Assembly (NCBI RefSeq): GCF_003011895.2
Contig: NZ_PXWF02000092.1
Span: forward strand, 1 to 64,000
From: Massilia glaciei
GTDB lineage: Bacteria; Pseudomonadota; Gammaproteobacteria; Burkholderiales; Burkholderiaceae_D
Reading direction: 5' to 3'
DNA length: 64,000 nucleotides
Shown here: one piece after another, positions 52,688 to 60,071 of the stretch
Layout: every line of letters starts with the position of its first letter
Numbering within the stretch: the stretch's first letter is position 1
Program-made: the position numbers and the translations under genes
Notes under the pieces: model-generated
Database searches by the model: none
Seen by the model: the letters and a program-made list of their open reading frames with translations, nothing else
What the model was told of the DNA's origin: nothing

Positions 52688-54373
52688 GGCGCACACGGCG
52701 GCGCCGGCCTTCTCCGCAACCGCGAGTTGCCGGTTGACCGCGCTGAGCACGGCCTTGAACGAGGCCGTCACGATGTTGCTGTCGATGCCCGCGCCGAACA
52801 GGGTGGGGCCGTCGGCCAGGCGCAATTCCACATAGCAGGCCGCGCGCGCGTTGGCGCCCGAACCGATCGAATGCTCGTGGTAATCCATGAGCCGGATGTC
52901 GAGCCCGAGCGCGTTGACGAAGGCGTCGATCGGGCCATTGCCGCCACCCTGCAATGCGAGCGCGCCGTCGCGGTGGCGCAGCGCCAGGTCGATCTGCACC
53001 GGCTCGTCGCTGCTGCTGTCCTCGACCATGCGGTGCCCGCTGTAGGCGTACGGTGCAGCCTGTTCGAAATATTCGCGGCAGAAAATGGCGTGGATCTCGC
53101 TGGCGGCGATCTCGCGCCCGCTGGCGTCGGCCACCGCCTGCACCGCGCGGCTGAACTCGATCTGCAGGCGGCGCGGCAGGCACAAACCGTATTCCTTCTC
53201 GAGCAGATAGGCCATGCCGCCCTTGCCCGACTGGCTGTTGACCCGGATCACCGCGTCGTAGCTGCGGCCGAGGTCGGCAGGGTCGATCGGCAGGTAGGGC
53301 ACTTCCCAGATCGCGTCGCCCTGTTGCTGGGCGAAGCCCTTCTTGATCGCATCCTGGTGCGAACCCGAAAACGCGGTGAACACGAGGTCGCCGGCATACG
53401 GATGGCGCGGGTGCACCGGCAACTGGTTGCATTCCTCGACCACCTGGCGCACCGCGTCGATGTCCGAAAAATCGAGTCCCGGATGCACGCCCTGGGTGTA
53501 CAAATTTATCGCCAGCGTCACGAGGCAGACGTTGCCGGTGCGCTCGCCGTTGCCGAACAGGCAGCCCTCGACCCGGTCGGCGCCGGCCATCACGGCCAGT
53601 TCGGCCGAGGCCACGGCGGTGCCGCGGTCGTTGTGCGGGTGCACGCTGATGAGGAGGGCGTCGCGCCGCGCCAGGTTGCGCGACATCCATTCGATCTGGT
53701 CGGCGTACACATTGGGCGTGCTGCACTCGACCGTCGAGGGCAGGTTGATGATCATCTTGTTGTCCGCGCTCGGCTGCCAGATCTCGCTGACGGCGTCGCA
53801 GATGTGCTTGGAGAAATCGAGCTCGGTCGTCGAGAACGACTCCGGCGTGTACTCGAAGCCCCAGTCGGTTTCGGGATGCTCACGGGTCAATTGCTGCACG
53901 AGGCGGGTGCCGGTGACGGCGATCTCGGCGATCTGCTCGCGCGACATGCCGAACACGACGCGCCGGAACACGGGCGCGACCGAGTTATACAGGTGCACGA
54001 TGGCGCGCCTGGCGCCGGCGGCCGAGGCGACCGTGCGGCGGATCAGCTCGTCGCGCGACTGGGTCAGAACGATGATGGTCACGTCGTCGGGAATCCGGTC
54101 CTCCTCGACCAGCTTGCGCACGAAGTCGAAATCGGCCTGCGAGGCCGACGGGAAGCCGACCTCGATCTCCTTGATGCCGATCTCGACGAGCATCTCGAAA
54201 AACCGCATCTTCTTTTCCGGGCTCATCGGCTCGATCAGGGCCTGGTTGCCGTCGCGCAGGTCGGTGCTCATCCAGATTGGCGGGTGGGTGATGGTCCGGT
54301 TCGGCCATTGGCGGTCGGTCAGGTTGACGGGGGGGAAGGCGCGGTATTTGGACGACGGGTTTTGCAACATCAT
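52685..54373 (-). CDS. leuA: 2-isopropylmalate synthase
   Basis: 562 aa, the length of the longer 'type 2' LeuA enzymes. It condenses acetyl-CoA with 2-ketoisovalerate, the first step of leucine synthesis. Motifs: '[20 protein letters not shown]' (catalytic Arg-Asp), '[20 protein letters not shown]', '[20 protein letters not shown]' (HxH metal ligands) and '[19 protein letters not shown]'. The C-terminal LeuA dimer domain binds leucine for feedback inhibition ('[20 protein letters not shown]'). CCAGGAG lies upstream of ATG 54373. A 350-bp leader with two Leu-rich peptides precedes it. Confidence 0.95.
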   Translation of the reverse strand: MMLQNPSSKYRAFPPVNLTDRQWPNRTITHPPIWMSTDLRDGNQALIEPMSPEKKMRFFEMLVEIGIKEIEVGFPSASQADFDFVRKLVEEDRIPDDVTIIVLTQSRDELIRRTVASAAGARRAIVHLYNSVAPVFRRVVFGMSREQIAEIAVTGTRLVQQLTREHPETDWGFEYTPESFSTTELDFSKHICDAVSEIWQPSADNKMIINLPSTVECSTPNVYADQIEWMSRNLARRDALLISVHPHNDRGTAVASAELAVMAGADRVEGCLFGNGERTGNVCLVTLAINLYTQGVHPGLDFSDIDAVRQVVEECNQLPVHPRHPYAGDLVFTAFSGSHQDAIKKGFAQQQGDAIWEVPYLPIDPADLGRSYDAVIRVNSQSGKGGMAYLLEKEYGLCLPRRLQIEFSRAVQAVADASGREIAASEIHAIFCREYFEQAAPYAYSGHRMVEDSSSDEPVQIDLALRHRDGALALQGGGNGPIDAFVNALGLDIRLMDYHEHSIGSGANARAACYVELRLADGPTLFGAGIDSNIVTASFKAVLSAVNRQLAVAEKAGAAVCA

Positions 54374-54452
54374 GGGGTACTCCTGGACTGGCGGGTGTGG
54401 GGTGCCTTGGCGGCGCGTTGTGGCGGGGAGGCTGCCGGGCGGCCACGTTACG

Positions 54453-54563
54453 CTAGGCCAGGCAACCGATCGGTAGTTTTAGCGTTAGCAGCGCGCGCGC
54501 AGGGATGCCGTCGGCCTTGGCGGCGCGGACGGACAACGGTGTGGCGTGGTGGCTGGCTGACAT
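54453..54563 (-). CDS. Candidate leucine leader peptide 2
   Basis: 36 codons from ATG 54563, with AGGAAAG eight bases upstream, ending in TAG. The C-terminal end reads [13 protein letters not shown] with three rare CTA leucine codons within five positions. It lies 80 bp before leuA. A clustered set of scarce Leu codons in a short peptide ahead of leuA fits leucine-tRNA sensing. No clear terminator or antiterminator fold could be confirmed by eye. Confidence 0.45.
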   Translation of the reverse strand: MSASHHATPLSVRAAKADGIPARALLTLKLPIGCLA

Positions 54564-54642
54564 CGGTGAAACTTTCCTGGGGTGCGACTTGGGTAGAAAC
54601 TGGGGTCAAACTGGTCGGCGCTGGGCCGGGCGTGCGGTGCGT

Positions 54643-54723
54643 TTAAGCGCGCGCAGCTAGTAGCGTTGCTAGCGATGGGGCGCCGGCAAGCAGGGGGATA
54701 GTTGTATTTGGGAACGAAGACAT
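54643..54723 (-). CDS. Candidate leucine leader peptide 1, apparently leaderless
   Basis: 26 codons: MSSFPNTTIPLLAGAPSL then ATLLAARA. Six leucines, three of them rare CTA. The start codon lies six bases after the -10 TAAATT of a strong promoter, at the expected transcription start, so the mRNA would begin with AUG and have no Shine-Dalgarno. It precedes the second peptide by 79 bp and leuA by about 270 bp. Confidence 0.45.
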   Translation of the reverse strand: MSSFPNTTIPLLAGAPSLATLLAARA

Positions 54724-54729
54724 GCGTTC

Positions 54730-54759
54730 AATTTACGCGAACGGGGCCGCGCTTGTCAA
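54730..54759 (-). promoter_or_regulatory. Sigma-70 promoter of the leuA leader
   Basis: On the minus strand: TTGACA (54759-54754), 18-bp spacer, TAAATT (54735-54730). The expected start of transcription is at or within one base of the ATG at 54723. Confidence 0.65.
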
Positions 54760-54776
54760 GCTGCGGGTTTGAAAAA

Positions 54777-54842
54777 GGCCAAAACCCGCGTCGTCAAGGC
54801 GCCGGCGCCCGCCGCCGCGCGGTGGCGATGTGGGTTTCTTTT
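54777..54842 (-). terminator. Possible terminator of the senBC transcript
   Basis: On the minus strand AAACCC...TCG pairs with CGA...GGGTTT across a GC-rich interior, then CCTTTTTC follows. It lies between the senC stop and the leuA promoter. The stem is interrupted, so confidence is low. Confidence 0.35.
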
Positions 54843-54855
54843 TTTTTACTGACGG

Positions 54856-54881
54856 CAGCCTCTCAGCCTCTCAGCCTCTCA
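54856..54881 (-). repeat. TGAGAGGC octamer array starting at the senC stop
   Basis: On the minus strand the stop TGA (54881-54879) begins three perfect TGAGAGGC units. With an 8-base period, a stop appears in each reading frame. The same octamer occurs at 35384-35402 and at the edge of the palindrome at 34723. Confidence 0.9.
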
Positions 54882-55937
54882 GACGCCGACCGTGACTCCC
54901 GCCGCGCCTTCGGCCATGCGCCCGATCACGGCGGCATGCCCGAACCCCTCGCGCGCGAACAGCGCCAGCACGGCGTCGACGCAATCGGGCGCGCACGCCA
55001 CGAGCAGTCCGCCCGAGGTCTGCGGGTCGGTCAGCAGCGCCTGCTGGGCTTGGGTGACGCCGGCCGCGAGGGTGACATCCTTGCCGTAGGCATCCCAGTT
55101 GCGCCCCGAAGCGCCCGTGAAATAACCCTCGTGCGCCAGTTCGAGCACGCCAGGCAGCAGCGGAATGGTGGCCATGTCGAGGTGCGCCGCGAGCTTGGCG
55201 CCGCGCGCCAGCTCGAGCAGGTGGCCGAGCAGGCCGAAGCCGGTGACGTCGGTCAGCGCGTGCACGCCGTCCATCTCGGAGAGCGCCTTGCCCGGCTTGT
55301 TCAGTTTGGTGGTGTTGGCGATCATGGCCGCGTAGCCGTCTTCGCCGAGCGCGTCCTTTTTGAGCGCGGCCGAGAGCACCCCGACGCCGAGCGGCTTGCC
55401 CAGAATGAGCACGTCGCCCGGCTTGGAGTCGGCGTTGCGCTTGACCTTGGACGGATGCACCAGCCCGAGCACGACCAGACCGTAGATCGGCTCGACCGAA
55501 TCGATGGTGTGCCCGCCCGCGATCGGGATGCCGGCCTCGGCGCAAATGGCCTCGCCGCCGCGGATGATCTGGCCGATGGTCTCGAGCGGCAGCTTGTTGA
55601 TCGGCATGCCCACCAGCGCGAGCGCCATGATCGGGGTGCCGCCCATCGCATACACGTCGGAGATGGCGTTGGTGGCGGCGATGCGGCCGAAGTCGAACGG
55701 ATCGTCCACGATCGGCATGAAGAAGTCGGTGGTGGCGATCAGGGCCTGCTCGTCGTTGAGCTTGTAGACGGCGGCGTCGTCGGCAGTTTCGATGCCGACC
55801 ATGAGCTCTTTGGGCACCGGAAAGCCGCTCGAATTCTTGAGGATTTCGGCCAGCACGCCCGGCGCGATCTTGCAGCCGCAGCCGCCGCCGTGCGAAAACG
55901 AGGTCAGTTTGATCTTTTGCCCGGGTGCTGTGCTCAT
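54879..55937 (-). CDS. senC: Selenophosphate synthetase, SelD/SenC type
   Basis: 352 aa. It makes selenophosphate from selenide and ATP. The N-terminal loop 'FSHGGGCGCKIAPGVL' keeps the catalytic Cys and Lys of SelD. 'DDAAVYKL', 'TTDFFMPIVDDPFDFGRIAA', 'LTDVTGFGLLGHLLELARGA' and 'LLTDPQTSGGLLVACAP' are the ATP- and metal-binding motifs of the PurM-like fold. It starts 12 bp after the senB stop in the same direction, and senA is divergent. That three-gene set is the described selenoneine cluster, so senC is preferred over housekeeping selD; no selenocysteine machinery is visible to decide. Confidence 0.85.
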   Translation of the reverse strand: MSTAPGQKIKLTSFSHGGGCGCKIAPGVLAEILKNSSGFPVPKELMVGIETADDAAVYKLNDEQALIATTDFFMPIVDDPFDFGRIAATNAISDVYAMGGTPIMALALVGMPINKLPLETIGQIIRGGEAICAEAGIPIAGGHTIDSVEPIYGLVVLGLVHPSKVKRNADSKPGDVLILGKPLGVGVLSAALKKDALGEDGYAAMIANTTKLNKPGKALSEMDGVHALTDVTGFGLLGHLLELARGAKLAAHLDMATIPLLPGVLELAHEGYFTGASGRNWDAYGKDVTLAAGVTQAQQALLTDPQTSGGLLVACAPDCVDAVLALFAREGFGHAAVIGRMAEGAAGVTVGV

Positions 55938-55949
55938 GGTTATTCCGTT

Positions 55950-56936
55950 TCAGTGAGGTGGTGCGGCGTGCGCGATGAGCAGATTATCCACTAAGTGGCG
56001 CAGCGCCGCTTGTTCGGCGGCCGGCGCGAACAGGGCAGCGCGCTGCGCGCACTGCGCCCGCAGCTGCGCGTAAAAGGCGGTGTCGTCGATGCTGCGCTCG
56101 ATCAGGCGCGCCAGCGCTTGCGCGTCGCCGGGCGCGAAGTAGCCGGCGTAGTCGTCCCCGAGCATGCCGCGGTTGCCGTCGATATCGCTGGCCAGCACCG
56201 GCACCGCGCTCGTGACGGCCTCGATGATGACGTTGGCGCCGCCCTCCATCAGCGACGCGATCACCATCGCGTGGCTGCGCTTGAGGCGCTGGCGCGTGGC
56301 CGCGCGCGCGAGCGCCCCGAGCCAGTGGTAGCGCGGATTGGCCTGCTGCGCCGCTGCCGCCTGCGCGCCGAGGGCCGGGTCGAGCGCGCCGCCGATGTGC
56401 AGCATGCGCGCCATCGGCTGGCGCACCAGCGCGCTGGCGCGGATGAAGGTGAGCGGGTCTTTTTCGGCGCGCAGGTGGCCGACCATGCAGATGTCGTAGT
56501 GGCGCCGCTTGGCGCCATGCACATGCGCGCGCAGCGCCGGCGCCGACTGGTAGATCACGCTCGCCTTGGCCCGCAGCGCCGGCGCCAGCGCCCGCAGGCC
56601 GGCGTCCTGTAGCAGCACCAGCGCGCCGGCCATCTCGAGCGAGGCGCGGGCCGAGGCGTCGGTGCGGATGTCGCGGTACAAGTCGGTCCCGGTGAGCACC
56701 AGCACCGACGCTCGCCGCGGGTGGGCCTGGGCGAACGCCGCCAGCGAGGCGGCCGAGCGGCGCGCATGCAGCGCGATGAGCAGGGCGGGCGCGGGCATGC
56801 CGGCGTTCCACGCTGGCACGATCTCGACCCGGTGCCGGCCGCGCAAAAAACGCGCCCAGCGGCTGGCGGTCTGCCAGTTGCCGTTGTTCTCCCGCGCCGT
56901 GGCCGGGCTCACGATCACCACATTTTGTGCTTGCAC
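55950..56936 (-). CDS. senB: Selenosugar synthase SenB, glycosyltransferase
   Basis: 328 aa from GTG 56936, which has AAGGGGG five bases upstream; an ATG at 56973 is possible but would overlap senA. The fold is GT-B: 'VIVSPATARENNGNWQTASR' and 'WARFLRGRHRVEIV' at the N-terminus, 'DICMVGHLRAEKDPLTFIRA' and 'MVIASLMEGGANVIIEAVTS' with 'PVLASDIDGNRGMLG' in the nucleotide-sugar half. In the known pathway SenB links selenophosphate to a UDP-sugar to give a selenosugar. The 'NNGNW' opening is typical of this group. It is in an operon with senC. Confidence 0.82.
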   Translation of the reverse strand: MQAQNVVIVSPATARENNGNWQTASRWARFLRGRHRVEIVPAWNAGMPAPALLIALHARRSAASLAAFAQAHPRRASVLVLTGTDLYRDIRTDASARASLEMAGALVLLQDAGLRALAPALRAKASVIYQSAPALRAHVHGAKRRHYDICMVGHLRAEKDPLTFIRASALVRQPMARMLHIGGALDPALGAQAAAAQQANPRYHWLGALARAATRQRLKRSHAMVIASLMEGGANVIIEAVTSAVPVLASDIDGNRGMLGDDYAGYFAPGDAQALARLIERSIDDTAFYAQLRAQCAQRAALFAPAAEQAALRHLVDNLLIAHAAPPH

Positions 56937-56969
56937 CAGCGCCCCCTTAAAAGTGGCTACAATTGTGGC
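56937..56969. promoter_or_regulatory. 33-bp senB/senA divergent control region
   Basis: Only 33 bases separate the two start codons, so each promoter must extend into the other gene. For senA a TACAAT (56958-56963) lies six bases before ATG 56970, with TTGCAC at 56931-56936 as a poorly spaced -35. That would make the senA transcript leaderless. Confidence 0.4.
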
Positions 56970-58172
56970 ATGCATCCGACCACACCATCGTTCCGACACG
57001 CCAGCCCCGCCGAGCTGGCCGCCGCGCTCCAGGACGCGCGCAATTATACGTTGCGCCTGTTCGACCTGTGCGCCGCCGCCGGCTACGACGAGCTCTCGCG
57101 CGTGCCCCACATCGCCACGATCAACCCGCCGCTGTGGGAGCTGGGCCACATTGCCTGGTTCGCCGAATGGTTCATCCTGCGCGAGGCGGCGTCCAGCCAC
57201 CCCGCGGCGGCCCAGCGCGACTCGCTGCTGACCCAGGGCGACGACTGGTTCGATTCGGGCACCGTGCCGCACCGTTCGCGCTGGACGCTCGAACTGCCGC
57301 GCGCCGGCGCGCTCAAGACCTATTGCCACGAGGTGCTCGACCGCACGCTCGACAAGCTCGCGCGCGCGGACGGCGGCGACACCGCGCTGTACCCGTACCG
57401 GCTGGCGCTGGCCCACGAAGACATGCATGGCGAGGCCCTGCTGTACACGCTGCAAACGCTGGGCGTGGGCGTGCCGGAGGGGCTGCTCCATGCGCCGGCG
57501 CTGCACGTGCCGGGCGCGCAGTTGTCCTACCCGGGCGGGCGCATCGTGCTCGGCGGCGGGACCGGAGCCGGCTTCGCGTTCGACAACGAGAAGAACGGCG
57601 CGCCGCACCAGGTCGCCGCGTTCCAGATCGACGCGAACCTGGTGAGCAATGCGCAGTTTGCCGAGTTCGTCGCCGACGGCGGCTACCAGGACGGGCGCCA
57701 CTGGAGCGCCAACGGGCGCGCCTGGCTGATGCTGCAGGAGCGTTCGGCGCCGCGCTACTGGCAGCGCGCGGGCAGCCAATGGCGCGGCGAGCGCTTCGGC
57801 CGCCTGTGCACGCTGGCCGGGGCCGAGCCGGTGCGCCATGTGAATTTATACGAGGCGCAGGCCTACTGCGCCTGGCTCGGCCGCCGCCTGCCAAGCGAGG
57901 CCGAATGGCAGTTCGCGGCGCGCTCGGGGCAGGGGGGATTCAACTGGGGCCAGTTGTGGGAATGGACCGCCTCGCCGTTCGAGCCGTATCCGGGCGCCGA
58001 TTTCACGCCCGACGCCTACCGCGAGTATTCGGCGCCGTGGTTCGGCACGCACCAGGTGCTGCGCGGCGCCTCGTTCGCGACGCCGGCGCGCATGTTGTCG
58101 CCGCACTTCCGCAATTTCTACCTGCCCGACCGGGACGACATGTTCGTTGGCTTGCGCACCTGCGCCGCGTAA
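56970..58172 (+). CDS. senA: Selenoneine synthase SenA (EgtB-like)
   Basis: 400 aa. Same architecture as EgtB: DinB-like domain with the three-His iron site ('ELGHIAWFAEWFILREAASS', 'LAHEDMHGEALLYTLQTLGV', giving HxxxH) and a C-terminal FGE-sulfatase domain ('VSNAQFAEFVADGGYQDGRH', 'RRLPSEAEWQFAARSG', 'LRGASFATPARMLSPHFRNF'). Divergence from egtB at 48660 and linkage to senB and senC identify it as the enzyme joining a selenosugar to hercynine. The start is ATG 56970, six bases after a -10-like TACAAT, with no Shine-Dalgarno. A terminator shared with the helicase gene follows. Confidence 0.85.
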   Translation: MHPTTPSFRHASPAELAAALQDARNYTLRLFDLCAAAGYDELSRVPHIATINPPLWELGHIAWFAEWFILREAASSHPAAAQRDSLLTQGDDWFDSGTVPHRSRWTLELPRAGALKTYCHEVLDRTLDKLARADGGDTALYPYRLALAHEDMHGEALLYTLQTLGVGVPEGLLHAPALHVPGAQLSYPGGRIVLGGGTGAGFAFDNEKNGAPHQVAAFQIDANLVSNAQFAEFVADGGYQDGRHWSANGRAWLMLQERSAPRYWQRAGSQWRGERFGRLCTLAGAEPVRHVNLYEAQAYCAWLGRRLPSEAEWQFAARSGQGGFNWGQLWEWTASPFEPYPGADFTPDAYREYSAPWFGTHQVLRGASFATPARMLSPHFRNFYLPDRDDMFVGLRTCAA

Positions 58173-58183
58173 AGCGCGGGCCA

Positions 58184-58213
58184 AAAAAAACACCCCTCGA
58201 GAGGGGTGTTTCT
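58184..58213. terminator. Bidirectional terminator between senA and the helicase gene
   Basis: AAACACCCCTC-GA-GAGGGGTGTTT flanked by A8 on the left and TTT on the right; it can act on both strands between convergent genes. Confidence 0.9.
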
Positions 58214-58250
58214 GGAGCTGCGCAGTCAACGACTGACCATTGCCGATCTA

Positions 58251-59648
58251 TTACCGGTCGCCGTACGAGCGACGCGCGCCGTCGGTCGAGCGCGGGTTCG
58301 AACCCTTGTAGCCGCCGCCTTCGCCGCTGCGCGGAGCGCTTGGCTTGCTGAAGGTGCGCTGGCCCGGCTTGGCGGCCGCGGCGCGGTTGTCGCCCGGCTT
58401 CCAGCCGCCCGGACGGGCGGACGAGCGTGGCGCCGACGCCGTTTTCTTGGGCTCGAAGCCCTCGATCGCGGTGACCGGAATGAGCTGCTTGGTGAAGCGC
58501 TCGATGCGCTTGACGTTCATGCCTTCGGCGTGGTTGACCAGCGAGATCGCCAGGCCATTGCGGCCGGCGCGGCCGGTGCGGCCGATGCGGTGCACATAGT
58601 CCTCGGGGAACTTGGGCAGATCGTAGTTGAACACGTGGGTGATGTTCGGAACGTCGATGCCGCGGGCGGCGACGTCGGTCGCGACGAGCACCTTGACCTG
58701 GCCGCGGCGCAGGCCGTCGAGCGTGCGGTTGCGGGCGCCCTGGTGCATGTCGCCATGCAGCGCGGCGGCCGAGAAACCGGCGATGTTGAGGCGGTCGGCG
58801 ATGGTGTCGGCGTCGCGCTTGGTGGCGGTGAACACGACGGCCTGGTCGAGCGTCTCGTCGCGCAGCAGGTGGTCGAGCAGGCGGTTTTTGTGCGACAGGT
58901 CGTCGACGAAGTGCACGCGCTGCGAGATGTTCTCGTGCTTGCTCGACGAGCTCGCGATCTGGATGACCATCGGGTCTTTGGTGATGCGGCGGGCCATGTT
59001 GCCGACCATGCCGTCAAGCGTGGCCGAGAACAGCATGGTCTGGCGCGCGGCCGGGGTCGCGGCGATGATCTTTTCGATGTCGTCGATGAAACCCATGTCG
59101 AGCATGCGGTCGGCTTCGTCGAGCACGAGGATCTCGAGCTGCGAGAAGTCGATCTTGCCTGACTCCATGTGGTCGATCAGACGGCCGGGCGTGGCGACCA
59201 GGATTTCCGGGTTGCGCGAGAGCAGTTGCATCTGTTTCGGGTAAGGCATGCCGCCCAGGATCGAGACGGCTTTGACGCGGCGGATCTGGGTGCCGTATTT
59301 TTCGGTCGCGGAGGTAACTTGCAGGGCCAGTTCGCGGGTCGGGGTCAACACCAGCATTTTTGGCTGTGCGGGCTTGAAGCGTGGACGCTCGCCGCGGGCG
59401 CGCGCCGATTGTGCTTCCTGGTTGGCGGTGCGGGCGGCTTCGGACTGCTCGGCGATCGCGAATTTGTGCAGCGCTGGCAGCATGAATGCCGCCGTCTTGC
59501 CGGAGCCGGTCTGCGAGGAGACGAGCAAGTCACGGCCTTCAATCGCGGCGGGAACGGCCTGCTCTTGAACGGTGGTAGGTTTGGTGTAACCGGCGTCGGT
59601 CACGGCTTTAACGATGGATGCGTGGAGGCCTAATGCTTCAAAACTCAT
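58251..59648 (-). CDS. rhlE: DEAD-box RNA helicase, RhlE-like
   Basis: 465 aa. Motifs in order: Q motif ('PTTVQEQAVPAAIEGRDLLV'), I 'SSQTGSGKTAAFMLP', Ia 'PTRELALQ', II 'LVLDEADRMLDMGF', III 'FSATLDG', V 'VLVATDVAARGIDVPN' and VI 'YVHRIGRTGRAGRNG'. The basic, Gly/Ser/Arg-rich tail of about 65 residues is typical of RhlE-type helicases that act in ribosome assembly and RNA decay. Start ATG 59648. Confidence 0.92.
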   Translation of the reverse strand: MSFEALGLHASIVKAVTDAGYTKPTTVQEQAVPAAIEGRDLLVSSQTGSGKTAAFMLPALHKFAIAEQSEAARTANQEAQSARARGERPRFKPAQPKMLVLTPTRELALQVTSATEKYGTQIRRVKAVSILGGMPYPKQMQLLSRNPEILVATPGRLIDHMESGKIDFSQLEILVLDEADRMLDMGFIDDIEKIIAATPAARQTMLFSATLDGMVGNMARRITKDPMVIQIASSSSKHENISQRVHFVDDLSHKNRLLDHLLRDETLDQAVVFTATKRDADTIADRLNIAGFSAAALHGDMHQGARNRTLDGLRRGQVKVLVATDVAARGIDVPNITHVFNYDLPKFPEDYVHRIGRTGRAGRNGLAISLVNHAEGMNVKRIERFTKQLIPVTAIEGFEPKKTASAPRSSARPGGWKPGDNRAAAAKPGQRTFSKPSAPRSGEGGGYKGSNPRSTDGARRSYGDR

Positions 59649-60071
59649 GTGTTCTTTTCTTTCGGTATATATGAGCGCCCGTGCAAATGCACAGAGCGCA
59701 AAATAGCAACGCCAACCAACAAACGAAATGACTCAAATAATGAAAGAAATTTCGGCACAAAAGCTTTGCGCCGGGACGGTGTCAGGTGCGACACCAAAGG
59801 CGGGAGGGCTTTAGGGGCGGTATCCGTGGATACGCCAGGCTTGCGAAGCTGCTAGGTTTACTGCTTGGGAACTGCTCAGAGGATCGCGAAGTTTGATTGC
59901 GAGGCTCGATTGTGAAAAACGTATTGCAGCGCACAAACGGGATTGTACGCGAGTTGGCGCTACCTGTATAGATAAATTCCCGCTTGTGTTCCGCTTGTGT
60001 TCCGCTTGTGTGAAGCGGGCGGGTTGGCCGGACGCCATGCGCGGGTCCGGCCCTAGCGGGCGGCGACGCTG
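59649..60071. other. Intergenic region with repeats
   Basis: 423 bp between the helicase gene and the MltD gene, both on the minus strand. It is AT-rich near 59690-59770 (promoter side of the helicase) and holds the hairpin-flanked repeat listed at 59979. No gene supported. Confidence 0.4.
59979..60019. repeat. Three TTGTGTTCCGC units inside an inverted repeat
   Basis: CCCGCTTGTGT, TCCGCTTGTGT and TCCGCTTGTGT follow each other, framed by CCCGCTT (59979-59985) and AAGCGGG (60013-60019), so the array would form the loop of a 7-bp stem. It lies 53 bp after the MltD gene stop on the minus strand. Confidence 0.75.

Noticed and set aside
54879-55937. Housekeeping selD for selenocysteine
   Set aside because: Not excluded, but operon linkage to senB and the divergent senA favour the selenoneine role; no selA, selB or selC is in the window.
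58293-58305. GGGTTCGAACCC resembling a tRNA T-arm
   Set aside because: It lies in the helicase C-terminal coding region and no cloverleaf can be drawn.
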